A DNA stretch of 64,000 nucleotides from Bombus terrestris (GCF_910591885.1 NC_063271.1:16795001-16859000); one strand, 5' to 3'. Shown: positions 38,301 to 56,800, numbered from the stretch's first letter. Program-made: numbers and translations. Notes: generated by a model from the sequence alone, not told the origin.

Positions 38301-41300
38301 TAACGTTATATACCATTACTATACAACGTGTATCGTTATATAGTATTACGTTATGACGTATGACGTTATAAACTATTACTATACAACGTGTAACGCTATA
38401 TAATATTACGTTATAACGTATAACGTTATATAGTGTTACGATATAACGTATAACGTTATATAGTATTACGTCATAACGTATAACGTTATATAGTATTACG
38501 TCATAACGTATAACGTTATAAACTATTACTATATAACGTATAACGTTATATAGTATTACGATATAACGTATAACGTTATATAGTATTACGTCATAACGTA
38601 TAACGTTATATGGTATTGCGTTATTACGTATAACGTTATATAGTATTACTATACAATGTGTAACGGTATATCGTATGCCGTTATAACATTATTACGTAGA
38701 ACGTTATATACAATTACGTTATAACGTATAACGTTATATTGTATTACGTTATAACGTATAACGATATATAGTATTACGATATAACGTAGAACGTTATATA
38801 GTATTACGTCATAACGCATAACGTTATAAACTATTACTATATAACGTATAACGTTATATACTATTACGACGTAACGTATAGCGTTCTATACTATTACTAT
38901 ACAACGTGTATCGTTGTATAGTACTACGTTATAACGTATAACGTTATATAGTATTACGATATAACGTATAACGTTATATACTATTACGATGTAATGTTTA
39001 ACGTTATATATTATTACCATACAACGTGTATCGTTATATAGTACTACGTTATATCGTATAGCGTTATAAACTATTACTATACAACGTATAACGTTATATA
39101 GTATAACGTCATAACGTATAAGGTTATAAACCATTACTATATAACGTATAACGTTATTACGATATAACGTATAACGTTATATAGTATTACGTCATAACGT
39201 ATAAGGTAATAAACTATTACTATATAACGTATAACGTTATATACTATTACGATGTAATGTTTAACGTTATATATTATTACTATACAACGTGTATCGTTAT
39301 ATAGTACTACGTTATATCGTATAACGTTATAAACTATTACTATACAACGTATAACGTTATATACTATATTATGTAATGTATAACGTTATATACTATTACT
39401 ATACAACGTGTAACGTTATATAGTATTACGTCATAACGTATAACGTTATAAACTATTACTATATAACGTATAACGTTATATACTATATTATGTAATGTAT
39501 AACGTTATATACTATTGCTATACAACGTGTAACGTTATATAGTACTACGTTATAACGTATAACGTTATAAACTATTACTATATAACGTATAACTTTATAT
39601 ACTATTACGATGTAACGTATAACGTTATATAGTATTACGTCATAACGCATAACGTTATAAACTATTACTATATAACGTATAACGTTATATACTATTACGA
39701 CGTAACGTATAACGTTCTATACTATTACTATACAACGTGTATCGTTGTATGGTACTACGTTATAACGTATAACGTTATATAGTATTACGATATAACGTAT
39801 AACGTTATATAGTATTACGATATAACGTATAACGTTATATAGTATTACGTCATAACGTATAACGTTATAAACTATTACTATACAACGTATAACGTTACAT
39901 AGTATTACGTCATAACGTATAACGTTATAAACTATTACTATATAACGTATAACGTTATATGGTATTACGATATAACGTATAACGTTATATACTATTACGA
40001 TGTAATGTTTAACGTTATATATTATTACCATACAACGTGTATCGTTATATAGTACTACGTTATATCGTATAACGTTATAAACTATTACTATACAACGTAT
40101 AACGTTATATAGAATTACGTCATAACGCATAACGTTATAAACTATTACTATATAACTTATAACGTTATATACTATTACGACGTAGCGTATAACGTTCTAT
40201 ACTATTACTATACAACGTGTATCGTTATATAGTAATACGTTATAACGTATAACGTTATATAGTATTACGATATAACGTATAACGTTATATAGTATTACGT
40301 CATAACGTATAAGGTTATAAACTATTACTATATAACGTATAACGTTATATACTATTACGATGTAATGTCTAACGTTATATATTATTACTATACAACGTGT
40401 ATCGTTATATAGTACTACGTTATATCGTATAACGTTATAAACTATTACTATACAACATATAACGATATATAGTACTACGTCATAACGTATAAGGTTATAA
40501 ACTATTACTATATAACGTATAACGTTATATACTATTACGATGTAATGTTTAACGTTATACATTATTACTATACAACGTGTATCGTTATATAGTACTACGT
40601 TATATCGTATAACGTTATAAGCTATTACTATACAACGTATAACGTTATATAGTATTACGTCATAACGTGTAAGGTTATAAACTATTACTATATAACGTAT
40701 AACGTTATATACTATTACGGTGTAATGTTTAATGTCATATACTATTACTATACAACGTGTACCGTTATATAGTATGACGTTATATCGTATAACGTTATAT
40801 GGTATTACGTTATAACGTATAACGTTATATGGTATTACGTTATAACGTATAACGTTATATAGTGTTACGATATAACGTATAACGTTATATGGTATTACGT
40901 TATTACGTATAACGTTATATAGTATTACTATACAATGTGCAACGGTATATCGTATGCCGTTATAACATTATTACGTAAAACGTTATATACTATTACGTCA
41001 TAACGTATAACGTTATAAACTATTACTATATAACGTATAACGTTATACACTATTACGATGTAATGTTTAACGTTATATATTATTACTATACTACGTGTAT
41101 CGTTATATAGTACTACGTTATATCGTATAGCGTTATAAACTATTACTATACAACGTATAACGTTATATAGTATTACGTCATAACGTATAAGGTTATAAAC
41201 CATTACTATATAACGTATAACGTTATTACGATATAACGTATAACGTTATATAGTATTACGTCATTACGTATAAGGTAATAAACTATTACTACATAACGTA

Positions 41301-42296
41301 TAACGTTATATACTATTACGATGTAATGATTAACGTTATATATTATTACTATACAACGTGTATCGTTATATAGTACTACGTTATATCGTATAACGTTATA
41401 AACTATTACTATACAACGTATAACGTTATATAGTATTACGTCATAACGTATAAGGTTATAAACTATTACTATATAACGTATAACGTTATATACTATATTA
41501 TGTGATGTATAACGTTATATACTATTACTATACAACGTGTAACGTTATATAGTATTACGTCATAACGTATAACGTTATAAACTATTACTATATAACGTAT
41601 AACGTTATATACTATATTATGTAATGTATAACGTTATATACTATTACTATACAACGTGTAACGTTATATAGTACTACGTTATAACGTATAACGTTATAAA
41701 CTATTACTATATAACGTATAACTTTATATACTATTACGATGTAACGTATAACGTTGTATAGTATTACGTCATATCGTACAACGTTATAAATTATTACTAT
41801 ATAACGTATAACGTTATATAGTATTACGATATAACGTATGACGTTATATACTATAACGATGTAATGTATAACGTTATATACTACTACTATACAACGTGTA
41901 ACGTTATATAGTACTACGTTATAACGTATAACGTTATAAACAATTACTATATAACGTATAACGTTATATGGTATTACGATATAATGTATAACGTTATATA
42001 GTATTACGTTATAACGTATAACGTTATAAACTATTACTATATAACGTATAACGTTATATGGTATTACGATATAATGTATAACGTTATATAGTATTACGTT
42101 ATAACGTATAACGTTATAAACTATTACTATATAACTTATAACTTTATATACTATTACGATGTAACGTATAACGTTATATACCATTACTATACAACGTGTA
42201 TCGTTATATAGTATTACGTTATGACGTATAACGTTATAAACTATTACTATACAACGTGTAACGCTATATAATATTACGTTATAACGTATAACGTTA
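35305..42296. repeat. 6,986-bp satellite duplication, copy 1
   Basis: All distinctive variants from about 35,311 to 42,296 recur exactly 6,986 bp later. Checked pairs include 36,421/43,407, 36,849/43,835, 38,671/45,657 and 40,949/47,935, plus the private TATTGTATTACG at 38,738/45,724. Only single-base differences were noticed, for example at about 35,471, 38,361 and 40,457. The period is not a multiple of 30 because of 29- and 23-bp units. Confidence 0.93.
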
Positions 42297-45200
42297 TATA
42301 GTATTACGTCATAACGTATAAGGTTATAAACTATTACTATATAACGTATAACGTTATATACTATATTATGTAATGTATAACGTTATATACTATTACTATA
42401 CAACGTTTAACGTTATATAGTATTACGTCATAACGTATAACGTTATAAAGTATTACTATATAACGTATAACGTTATATACTATATTATGTAATGTAAAAC
42501 GTTATATACTATTACTATACAACGTGTAACGTTATATAGTACTACGTTATAACGTATAACGTTATAAACTATTACTATATAACGTATAACTTTATATACT
42601 ATTACGATGTAACGTATAACGTTGTGTAGTATTACGTCATATCGTACAACGTTATAAATTATTACTATATAACGTATAACGTTATATAGTATTACGATAT
42701 AACGTATGACGTTATATACTATAACGATGTAATGTATAACGTTATATACTACTACTATACAACGTGTAACGTTATATAGTACTACGTTATAACGTATAAC
42801 GTTATAAACAATTACTATATAACGTATAACGTTATATGGTACTACGATATAATGTATAACGTTATATAGTATTACGTTATAACGTATAACGTTATAAACT
42901 ATTACTATATAACGTGTAACGTTATATGGTATTACGATATAATGTATAACGTTATATAGTATTACGTTATAACGTATAACGTTATAAACTATTACTATAT
43001 AACTTATAACTTTATATACTATTACGATGTAACGTATAACGTTATATACCATTACTATACAACGTGTATCGTTATATAGTATTACGTTATGACGTATAAC
43101 GTTATAAACTATTACTATACAACGTGTAACGCTATATAATATTACGTTATAACGTATAACGTTATATAGTGTTACGATATAACGTATAACGTTATATAGT
43201 ATTACGTCATAACGTATAAGGTTATATAGTATTACGTCATAACGTATAACGTTATAAACTATTACTATATAACGTATAACGTTATATAGTATTACGATAT
43301 AACGTATAACGTTATATAGTATTACGTCATAACGTATAACGTTATATGGTATTGCGTTATTACGTATAACGTTATATAGTATTACTATACAATGTGTAAC
43401 GGTATATCGTATGCCGTTATAACATTATTACGTAGAACGTTATATACTATTACGTTATAACGTATAACGTTATATGGTATTACGTCATAACGTATAACGT
43501 TATAAACTATTATTATACAACGTATAACGTTATATAGTATTACGTCATAACGTATAACGTTATAAACTATTACTATATAACGTATAACGTTATATACTAT
43601 TACGACGTAACGTATAACGTTCTATACAATTACTATACAACGTGTATCGTTGTATAGTACTACGTTATAACGTATAACGTTATATAGTATTACGATATAA
43701 AGTATAACGTTATATAGTATTACGATATAACGTATAACGTTATATAGTATTACGTCATAACCTATAACGTTATATGGTATTGCGTTATTACGTATAACGT
43801 TATATAGTATTACTATACAATGTGTAACGGTATATCGTATGCCGTTATAACATTATTACGTAGAACGTTATATACTATTACGTTATAACGTATAACGTTA
43901 TATGGTATTACGTTATAACGTATAACGATATATAGTATTACGATATAACGTATAACGTTATATAGTATTACGTCATAACGCATAACGTTATAAACTATTA
44001 CTATATAACGTATAACGTTATATACTATTACGACGTAACGTATAACGTTCTATACTATTACTATACAACGTGTATCGTTGTATAGTACTACGTTATAACG
44101 TATAACGTTATATAATATTACGATATAACGTATAACGTTATATACTATTACGATGTAATGTTTAACGTTATATATTATTACCATACAACGTGTATCGTTA
44201 TATAGTACTACGTTATATCGTATAGCGTTATAAACTATTACTATACAACGTATAACGTTATATAGTATTACGTCATAACGTATAAGGTTATAAACCATTA
44301 CTATATAACGTATAACGTTATTACGATATAACGTATAACGTTATTACGATATAACGTATAACGTTATATAGTATTACGTCATAACGTATAAGGTAATAAA
44401 CTATTACTATATAACGTATAACGTTATATACTATTACGATGTTATGATTAACGTTATATATTATTACTATACAACGTGTATCGTTATATAGTACTACGTT
44501 ATATCGTATAACGTTATAAACTATTACTATACAACGTATAACGTTATATAGTATTACGTCATAACGTATAAGGTTATAAACTATTACTATATAACGTATA
44601 ACGTTATATACTATATTATGTAATGTATAACGTTATATACTATTACTATACAACGTGTAACGTTATATAGTATTACGTCATAACGTATAACGTTATAAAC
44701 TATTACTATATAACGTATAACGTTATATACTATATTATGTAATGTATAACGTTATATACTATTACTATACAACGTGTAACGTTATATAGTACTACGTTAT
44801 AACGTATAACGTTATAAACTATTACTATATAACGTATAACTTTATATACTATTACGATGTAACGTATAACGTTGTATAGTATTACGTCATAACGTACAAC
44901 GTTATAAATTATTACTATATAACGTATAACGTTATATAGTATTACGATATAACGTATGACGTTATATACTATAACGATGTAATGTATAACGTTATATACT
45001 ACTACTATACAACGTGTAACGTTATATAGTACTACGTTATAACGTATAACGTTATAAACTATTACTATATAACGTATAACGTTATATGGTATTACGATAT
45101 AATGTATAACGTTATATAGTATTACGTTATAACGTATAACGTTATAAACTATTACTATATAACCTATAACGTTATATGGTATTACGATATAATGTATAAC

Positions 45201-48200
45201 GTTATATAGTATTACGTTATAACGTATAACGTTATAAACTATTACTATATAACTTATAACTTTATATACTATTACGATGTAACGTATAACGTTATATACC
45301 ATTACTATACAACGTGTATCGTTATATAGTATTACGTTATGACGTATAACGTTATAAACTATTACTATACAACGTGTAACGCTATATAATATTACGTTAT
45401 AACGTATAACGTTATATAGTGTTACGATATAACGTATAACGTTATATAGTATTACGTCATAACGTATAACGTTATATAGTATTACGTCATAACGTATAAC
45501 GTTATAAACTATTACTATATAACGTATAACGTTATATAGTATTACGATATAACGTATAACGTTATATAGTATTACGTCATAACGTATAACGTTATATGGT
45601 ATTGCGTTATTACGTATAACGTTATATAGTATTACTATACAATGTGTAACGGTATATCGTATGCCGTTATAACATTATTACGTAGAACGTTATATACAAT
45701 TACGTTATAACGTATAACGTTATATTGTATTACGTTATAACGTATAACGATATATAGTATTACGATATAACGTAGAACGTTATATAGTATTACGTCATAA
45801 CGCATAACGTTATAAACTATTACTATATAACGTATAACGTTATATACTATTACGACGTAACGTATAGCGTTCTATACTATTACTATACAACGTGTATCGT
45901 TGTATAGTACTACGTTATAACGTATAACGTTATATAGTATTACGATATAACGTATAACGTTATATACTATTACGATGTAATGTTTAACGTTATATATTAT
46001 TACCATACAACGTGTATCGTTATATAGTACTACGTTATATCGTATAGCGTTATAAACTATTACTATACAACGTATAACGTTATATAGTATAACGTCATAA
46101 CGTATAAGGTTATAAACCATTACTATATAACGTATAACGTTATTACGATATAACGTATAACGTTATATAGTATTACGTCATAACGTATAAGGTAATAAAC
46201 TATTACTATATAACGTATAACGTTATATACTATTACGATGTAATGTTTAACGTTATATATTATTACTATACAACGTGTATCGTTATATAGTACTACGTTA
46301 TATCGTATAACGTTATAAACTATTACTATACAACGTATAACGTTATATACTATATTATGTAATGTATAACGTTATATACTATTACTATACAACGTGTAAC
46401 GTTATATAGTATTACGTCATAACGTATAACGTTATAAACTATTACTATATAACGTATAACGTTATATACTATATTATGTAATGTATAACGTTATATACTA
46501 TTGCTATACAACGTGTAACGTTATATAGTACTACGTTATAACGTATAACGTTATAAACTATTACTATATAACGTATAACTTTATATACTATTACGATGTA
46601 ACGTATAACGTTATATAGTATTACGTCATAACGCATAACGTTATAAACTATTACTATATAACGTATAACGTTATATACTATTACGACGTAACGTATAACG
46701 TTCTATACTATTACTATACAACGTGTATCGTTGTATGGTACTACGTTATAACGTATAACGTTATATAGTATTACGATATAACGTATAACGTTATATAGTA
46801 TTACGATATAACGTATAACGTTATATAGTATTACGTCATAACGTATAACGTTATAAACTATTACTATACAACGTATAACGTTACATAGTATTACGTCATA
46901 ACGTATAACGTTATAAACTATTACTATATAACGTATAACGTTATATGGTATTACGATATAACGTATAACGTTATATACTATTACGATGTAATGTTTAACG
47001 TTATATATTATTACCATACAACGTGTATCGTTATATAGTACTACGTTATATCGTATAACGTTATAAACTATTACTATACAACGTATAACGTTATATAGAA
47101 TTACGTCATAACGCATAACGTTATAAACTATTACTATATAACTTATAACGTTATATACTATTACGACGTAGCGTATAACGTTCTATACTATTACTATACA
47201 ACGTGTATCGTTATATAGTAATACGTTATAACGTATAACGTTATATAGTATTACGATATAACGTATAACGTTATATAGTATTACGTCATAACGTATAAGG
47301 TTATAAACTATTACTATATAACGTATAACGTTATATACTATTACGATGTAATGTCTAACGTTATATATTATTACTATACAACGTGTATCGTTATATAGTA
47401 CTACGTTATATCGTATAACGTTATAAACTATTACTATACAACGTATAACGATATATAGTACTACGTCATAACGTATAAGGTTATAAACTATTACTATATA
47501 ACGTATAACGTTATATACTATTACGATGTAATGTTTAACGTTATACATTATTACTATACAACGTGTATCGTTATATAGTACTACGTTATATCGTATAACG
47601 TTATAAACTATTACTATACAACGTATAACGTTATATAGTATTACGTCATAACGTGTAAGGTTATAAACTATTACTATATAACGTATAACGTTATATACTA
47701 TTACGGTGTAATGTTTAATGTCATATACTATTACTATACAACGTGTACCGTTATATAGTATGACGTTATATCGTATAACGTTATATGGTATTACGTTATA
47801 ACGTATAACGTTATATGGTATTACGTTATAACGTATAACGTTATATAGTGTTACGATATAACGTATAACGTTATATGGTATTACGTTATTACGTATAACG
47901 TTATATAGTATTACTATACAATGTGCAACGGTATATCGTATGCCGTTATAACATTATTACGTAAAACGTTATATACTATTACGTCATAACGTATAACGTT
48001 ATAAACTATTACTATATAACGTATAACGTTATACACTATTACGATGTAATGTTTAACGTTATATATTATTACTATACTACGTGTATCGTTATATAGTACT
48101 ACGTTATATCGTATAGCGTTATAAACTATTACTATACAACGTATAACGTTATATAGTATTACGTCATAACGTATAAGGTTATAAACCATTACTATATAAC

Positions 48201-49136
48201 GTATAACGTTATTACGATATAACGTATAACGTTATATAGTATTACGTCATTACGTATAAGGTAATAAACTATTACTACATAACGTATAACGTTATATACT
48301 ATTACGATGTAATGATTAACGTTATATATTATTACTATACAACGTGTATCGTTATATAGTACTACGTTATATCGTATAACGTTATAAACTATTACTATAC
48401 AACGTATAACGTTATATAGTATTACGTCATAACGTATAAGGTTATAAACTATTACTATATAACGTATAACGTTATATACTATATTATGTGATGTATAACG
48501 TTATATACTATTACTATACAACGTGTAACGTTATATAGTATTACGTCATAACGTATAACGTTATAAACTATTACTATATAACGTATAACGTTATATACTA
48601 TATTATGTAATGTATAACGTTATATACTATTACTATACAACGTGTAACGTTATATAGTACTACGTTATAACGTATAACGTTATAAACTATTACTATATAA
48701 CGTATAACTTTATATACTATTACGATGTAACGTATAACGTTGTATAGTATTACGTCATATCGTACAACGTTATAAATTATTACTATATAACGTATAACGT
48801 TATATGGTATTACGATATAATGTATAACGTTATATAGTATTACGTTATAACGTATAACGTTATAAACTATTACTATATAACGTATAACGTTATATGGTAT
48901 TACGATATAATGTATAACGTTATATAGTATTACGTTATAACGTATAACGTTATAAACTATTACTATATAACTTATAACTTTATATACTATTACGATGTAA
49001 CGTATAACGTTATATACCATTACTATACAACGTGTATCGTTATATAGTATTACGTTATGACGTATAACGTTATAAACTATTACTATACAACGTGTAACGC
49101 TATATAATATTACGTTATAACGTATAACGTTATATA
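42297..49136. repeat. 6,986-bp satellite duplication, copy 2 (150-bp deletion)
   Basis: This follows copy 1 without a gap. Near 48,800 exactly five monomers (150 bp) present in copy 1 at about 41,820-41,970 are missing. After about 49,136 the sequence no longer follows copy 1's left end but resumes the pattern found at about 38,430 and 45,416, giving a third partial copy to about 50,200. Confidence 0.9.
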
Positions 49137-52100
49137 GTGTTACGATATAACGTATAACGTTATATAGTATTACGTCATAACGTATAACGTTATATAGTAT
49201 TACGTCATAACGTATAACGTTACAAACTATTACTATATAACGTATAACATTATATAGTATTACGATATAACGTATAACGTTATATAGTATTACGTCATAA
49301 CGTATAACGTTATAAACTATTACTATATAACGTATAACGTTATATACTATTACGACGTAACGTATAACGTTCTATACTATTACTATACAACGTGTATCGT
49401 TGTATAGTATTACGATATAACGTATAACGTTATATAGTATTACGTCATAACCTATAACGTTATATGGTATTTTGTTATTACGTATAACGTTATATAGTAT
49501 TACTATACAATGTGTAACGGTATATCGTATGCCGTTATAACATTATTACGTAGAACGTTATATACAATTACGTTATAACGTATAACGTTATATGGTATTA
49601 CGTTATAACGTATAACGATATATAGTATTACGATATAACGTAGAACGTTATATAGTATTACGTCATAACGCATAACGTTATAAACTATTACTATATAACG
49701 TATAACGTTATATACTATTACGACGTAACGTATAGCGTTCTATACTATTACTATACAACGTGTATCGTTGTATAGTACTACGTTATAACGTATAACGTTA
49801 TATAGTATTACGATATAACGTATAACGTTATATACTATTACGATGTAATGTTTAACGTTATATATTATTACCATACAACGTGTATCGTTATATAGTACTA
49901 CGTTATATCGTATAGCGTTATAAACTATTACTATACAACGTATAACGTTATATAGTATAACGTCATAACGTATAAGGTTATAAACCATTACTATATAACG
50001 TATAACGTTATTACGATATAACGTATAACGTTATATAGTATTACGTCATAACGTATAAGGTAATAAACTATTACTATATAACGTATAACGTTATATACTA
50101 TTACGATGTAATGTTTAACGTTATATATTATTACTATACAACGTGTATCGTTATATAGTACTACGTTATATCGTATAACGTTATAAACTATTACTATACA
50201 ACGTATAACGTTATATAGTATTACGTCATAACGTATAAGGTTATAAACTATTACTATATAACGTATAACGTTATATACTATTACTATACAACGTGTAACG
50301 TTATATAGTATTACGTCATAACGTATAACGTTATAAACTATTACTATATAACGTATAACGTTATATACTATATTATGTAATGTATAACGTTATATACTAT
50401 TACTATACAACGTGTAACGTTACATAGTACTACGTTATAACGTATAACGTTATAAACTATTACTATATAACGTATAACTTTATATACTATTACGATATAA
50501 TGTATAACGTTATATAGTATTACGTTATAACGTATAACATTATAAACTATTACTATATAACGTATAACGTTATATGGTATTACGATATAATGTATAACGT
50601 TATATAGTATTACGTTATAACGTATAACGTTATAAACTATTACTATATAACGTATAACGTTATATAGTATTACGATATAACGTATAACGTTATATAGTAT
50701 TACGTCACAACGTATAACGTTATATGGTATTGCGTTATTACGTATAGCGTTATATAGTATTACTATACAATGTGTAACGGTATATCGTATGCCGTTATAA
50801 CATTATTACGTAGAACGTTATATACTATTACGTTATAACGTATAACGTTATATGGTATTACGTCATAACGTATAACGTTATAAACTATTACTATACAACG
50901 TATAACGTTATATAGTATTACGTCATAACGTATAACGTTATAAACTATTACTATATAACGTATAACGTTATATACTATTACGACGTAACGTATAACGTTC
51001 TATACTATTACTATACAACGTGTATCGTTATATAGTATTACGTCATAACGTATAACGTTATAAACTATTACTATATAACGTATAACGTTATATAGTATTA
51101 CGATATAACGTATAACGTTATATAGTATTACGTCATAACGTATAACGTTATATGGTATTGCGTTATTACGTATAACGTTATGTAGTATTGCTATACAATG
51201 TGTAACGGTATATCGTATGCCGTTATAACATTATTACGTAGAACGTTATATACTATTACGTTATAACGTATAACGTTATATGGTATTACGTCATAACGTA
51301 TAACGTTATAAACTATTACTATACAACGTATAACGTTATATAGTATTACGTCATAACGTATATCGTTATAAACTATTACTATATAACGTATAACGTTATA
51401 TACTATTACGACGTAACGTATAACGTTCTATACTATTACTATACAACGTGTATCGTTGTATAGTACTACGTTATAACGTATAACGTTCTATACTATTACT
51501 ATACAACGTGTATCGTTGTATAGTACTACGTTATAACGTATAACGTTATATAGTATTACGTCATAACCTATAACGTTATATGGTATTGCGTTATTACGTA
51601 TAACGTTATATAGTATTACTATACAATGTGTAACGGTATATCGTATGCCGTTATAACATTATTACGTAGAACGTTATATACTATTACGTTATAACGTATA
51701 ACGATATATAGTATTACGATATAACGTATAACGTTATATAGTATTACGTCATAACGCATAACGTTATAAACTATTACTATATAACGTATAACGTTATATA
51801 CTATTACGATGTAACGTATAACGTTCTATACTATTACTATACAACGTGTATCGTTGTATAGTACTACGTTATAACGTATAACGTTATATAGTATTGCGAT
51901 ATAACGTATAACGTTATATACTATTACGATGTAATGTTTAACGTTATATATTATTACCATACAACGTGTATCGTTATATAGTACTACGTTATATCGTATA
52001 ACGTTATAAACTATTACTATACAACGTGTATCGTTATATAGTACTACGTTATAACGTATAACGTTATATAGTATTACGATATAACGTATAACGTTATATA

Positions 52101-53819
52101 GTATTACGTCATAACGTATAAGGTTATAAACTATTACTATATAACGTATAACGTTATATACTATTACGATGTAATGTCTAACGTTATATATTATTACTAT
52201 ACAACGTGTAACGTTATATAGTACTACGTTATATCGTATAACGTTATAAACTATTACTGTACAACGTATAACGATATATAATACTACGTCATAACGTATA
52301 AGGTTATGAACTATTACTATATAACGTATAACGTTATATACTATTACGATGTAATGTTTAACGTTATATATTATTACTATACAACGTGTATCGTTATATC
52401 GTACTACGTTATATCGTATAACGTTATAAACTATTACTATACAACGTATAACGTTATATAGTATTACGTCATAACGTGCAAGGTTATAAACTATTACTAT
52501 ATAACGTATAACGTTATATACTATTACGGTGTAATGTTTAACGTTATATACTATTACTATACAACGTGTATCGTTATATAGTACCACGTTGTAACGTATA
52601 ACGTTATAAACTATAACTATATAACGTATAACGTTATAAATTATTACTATGCAACGTGTACCGTTATATAGTATGACGTTACATCGTATAACGTTATATG
52701 GTATTACGTTATAACGTATAACGTTATAAACTATCACTATACAACGTGTAACGCTATATAGTATTACGCTATAACGTATAATGTTATAAACAATAACAAT
52801 ACAAAGTGTAACGTTATATACTATTACGATGTAACGTATAACGTTGTATAGTATTACGTCATAACATATGACGTTATATGGTATTACGTTATAACGTATA
52901 ACGTTATATAGTATTACGATATAACGTATAACGTTATATAGTATTACGTCATAACGTATAACGTTATATAGTGTTACGATATAACGTATAACGTTATATA
53001 GTATTACGATGTAATGTTTAACGTTATATACTACTACTATACAGCGTGTAACGTTATATAGTACTACGTTATAACGTATAACGTTATAAACGATTACTAT
53101 ACAACGTATAACGTTATATAGTATTACGTCATAACGTATAACGTTATAAACTATTACTATATAACGTATAACGTTATATACTATTACGATGTAACGTATA
53201 ACGTTATATACTATAACGATGTAATGTATAACGTTATATACTACTACTATACAACGTGTAACGTTATATAGTACTACGTTATAACGTATAACGTTATAAA
53301 CTATTACTATATAACGTATAACGTTATATGGTATTACTATACAACGTGTAACGCTATATAGTATTACGTTATAACGTATAACGTTATAAACAATAACAAT
53401 ACAAAGTGTAACGTTATATACTATTACGATGTAACGTATAACGTTGTATAGTATTACGTCATAACGTATAACGTTATATAGTATTACGTCATAACGTATA
53501 ACGTTATATGGTATTACTATATAACGTATAACGTTATATGGTATTACGATATAATGTATAACGTTATATAGTATTACGTTATAACGTATAACGTTATAAA
53601 CTATTACTATACAACGTATAACGTTACATAGTATTACGTCATAACGTATAACGTTATAAACTATTACTATATAACGTATAACGTTATATAGTATTACTAC
53701 ACAATGTGTAACGGTATATCGTATGCCGTTATAACATTATTACGTAAAACGTTATATACTATTACGTTATAACGTATAACGTTATATGGTATTACGTTAT
53801 AACGTATAACGTTATATAG

Positions 53820-56800
53820 TATTACGTTATAACATATAACGTTATATAGTATTGCGATATAACGTATAACGTTATATGGTATTACGATATAACGTATAAC
53901 GTTATATACTATAACGATGTAATGTATAACGTTATATACTACTACTATACAACGTGTAACGTTATATAGTACTACGTTATAACGTATAACGTTATAAACT
54001 ATTACTATATAACGTATAACGTTATATGGTATTACGATATAATGTATAACGTTATATAGTATTACGTTATAACGTATAACGTTTTAAACTATTACTATAC
54101 AACGTATAACGTTACATAGTATTACGTCATAACGTATAACGTTATAAACTATTACTATATAACGTATAACGTTATATAGTATTACTACACAATGTGTAAC
54201 GGTATATCGTATGCCGTTATAACATTATTACGTAAAACGTTATATACTATTACGACGTAACGTATAACGTTCTATACTATTACTATACAACGTGTATCGT
54301 TATATAGTACTACGTTATATCGTATAACGTTATAAACTATTACTATACAACGTATAACGTTATATAGTATTACGTCATAACGTGTAAGGTTATAAACTAT
54401 TACTATATAACGTATAACGTTATATACTATTACGGTGTAATGTTTAACGTTATATATTATTACTATACAACGTGTATCGTTATATAGTACTACGTTATAT
54501 GGTATAACGTTATAAACTATTACTGTACAACGTATAACGTTATATAGTATTACGTCATAACGTGTAAGGTTATAAACTATTACTATACAACGTATAACGT
54601 TATATAGTATTACGTCATAACGTGTAAGGTTATAAACTATTACTATATAACGTATAACGTTATATACTATTACGGTGTAATGTTTAATGTCATATACTAT
54701 TACTATACAACGTGTACCGTTATATAGTATGACGTTATATCGTATAACGTTATATGGTATTACGTTATAACGTATAACGTTGTATAGTATTACGTCATAA
54801 CGTATAACGTTATATGGTATTACGTTATAACGTATAACGTTATATAGTATTACGATATAACGTATAACGTTATATAGTATTACGTCATAACGTATAACGT
54901 TATATGGTATTACGTTATAACGTATAACGTTGTATAGTATTACGTCATAACGTATAACGTTATATGGTATTACGTTATAACGTATAACGTTATATAGTAT
55001 TACGATATAACGTATAACGTTATATGGTATTACGTTATTACGTATAACGTTATATAGTATTACTATACAATGTGTAACGGTATATCGTATGCCGTTATAA
55101 CATTATTACGTAAAACGTTATATACTATTACGTCATAACGTATAACGTTATAAACTATTACTATATAACGTATATCGTTATACACTATTACGATGTAATG
55201 TTTAACGTTATATATTATTACTATACTACGTGTATCGTTATATAGTACTACGTTATATCGTATAGCGTTATAAACTATTACTATACAACGTATAACGTTA
55301 TATAGTATTACGTCACAACGTATAAGGTTATAAACCATTACTATATTACGTATAACGTTATTACGATATAACGTATAACGTTATATAGTATTACGTTATA
55401 ACATATAACGTTATATGGTATTACGTTATAACGTATAACGTTATATAGTATTGCGATATAACGTATAACGTTATATGGTATTACGATATAACGTATAACG
55501 TTATATACTATAACGATGTAATGTATAACGTTATATACTACTACTATACAACGTGTAACGTTATATAGTACTACGTTATAACGTATAACGTTATAAACTA
55601 TTACTATATAACGTATAACGTTATATGGTATTACGATATAATGTATAACGTTATATAGTATTACGTTATAACGTATAACGTTTTAAACTATTACTATACA
55701 ACGTATAACGTTACATAGTATTACGTCATAACGTATAACGTTATAAACTATTACTATATAACGTATAACGTTATATAGTATTACTACACAATGTGTAACG
55801 GTATATCGTATGCCGTTATAACATTATTACGTAAAACGTTATATACTATTACGACGTAACGTATAACGTTATATACTATTACTATACAACGTGTATCGTT
55901 ATATAGTACTACGTTATATCGTATAACGTTATAAACTATTACTATACAACGTATAACGTTATATAGTATTACGTCATAACGTGTAAGGTTATAAACTATT
56001 ACTATATAACGTATAACGTTATATACTATTACGGTGTAATGTTTAACGTTATATATTATTACTATACAACGTGTATCGTTATATAGTACTACGTTATATG
56101 GTATAACGTTATAAACTATTACTGTACAACGTATAACGTTATATAGTATTACGTCATAACGTGTAAGGTTATAAACTATTACTATACAACGTATAACGTT
56201 ATATAGTATTACGTCATAACGTGTAAGGTTATAAACTATTACTATATAACGTATAACGTTATATACTATTACGGTGTAATGTTTAATGTCATATACTATT
56301 ACTATACAACGTGTACCGTTATATAGTATGACGTTATATCGTATAACGTTATATGGTATTACGTTATAACGTATAACGTTATATAGTATTACGTCATAAC
56401 GTATAACGTTATATGGTATTACGTTATAACGTATAACGTTATATAGTATTACGATATAACGTATAACGTTATATAGTATTACGTCATAACGTATAACGTT
56501 ATATGGTATTACGTTATAACGTATAACGTTGTATAGTATTACGTCATAACGTATAACGTTATATGGTATTACGTTATAACGTATAACGTTATATAGTATT
56601 ACGATATAACGTATAACGTTATATGGTATTACGTTATTACGTATAACGTTATATAGTATTACTATACAATGTGTAACGGTATATCGTATGCCGTTATAAC
56701 ATTATTACGTAAAACGTTATATACTATTACGTCATAACGTATAACGTTATAAACTATTACTATATAACGTATAACGTTATACACTATTACGATGTAATGT

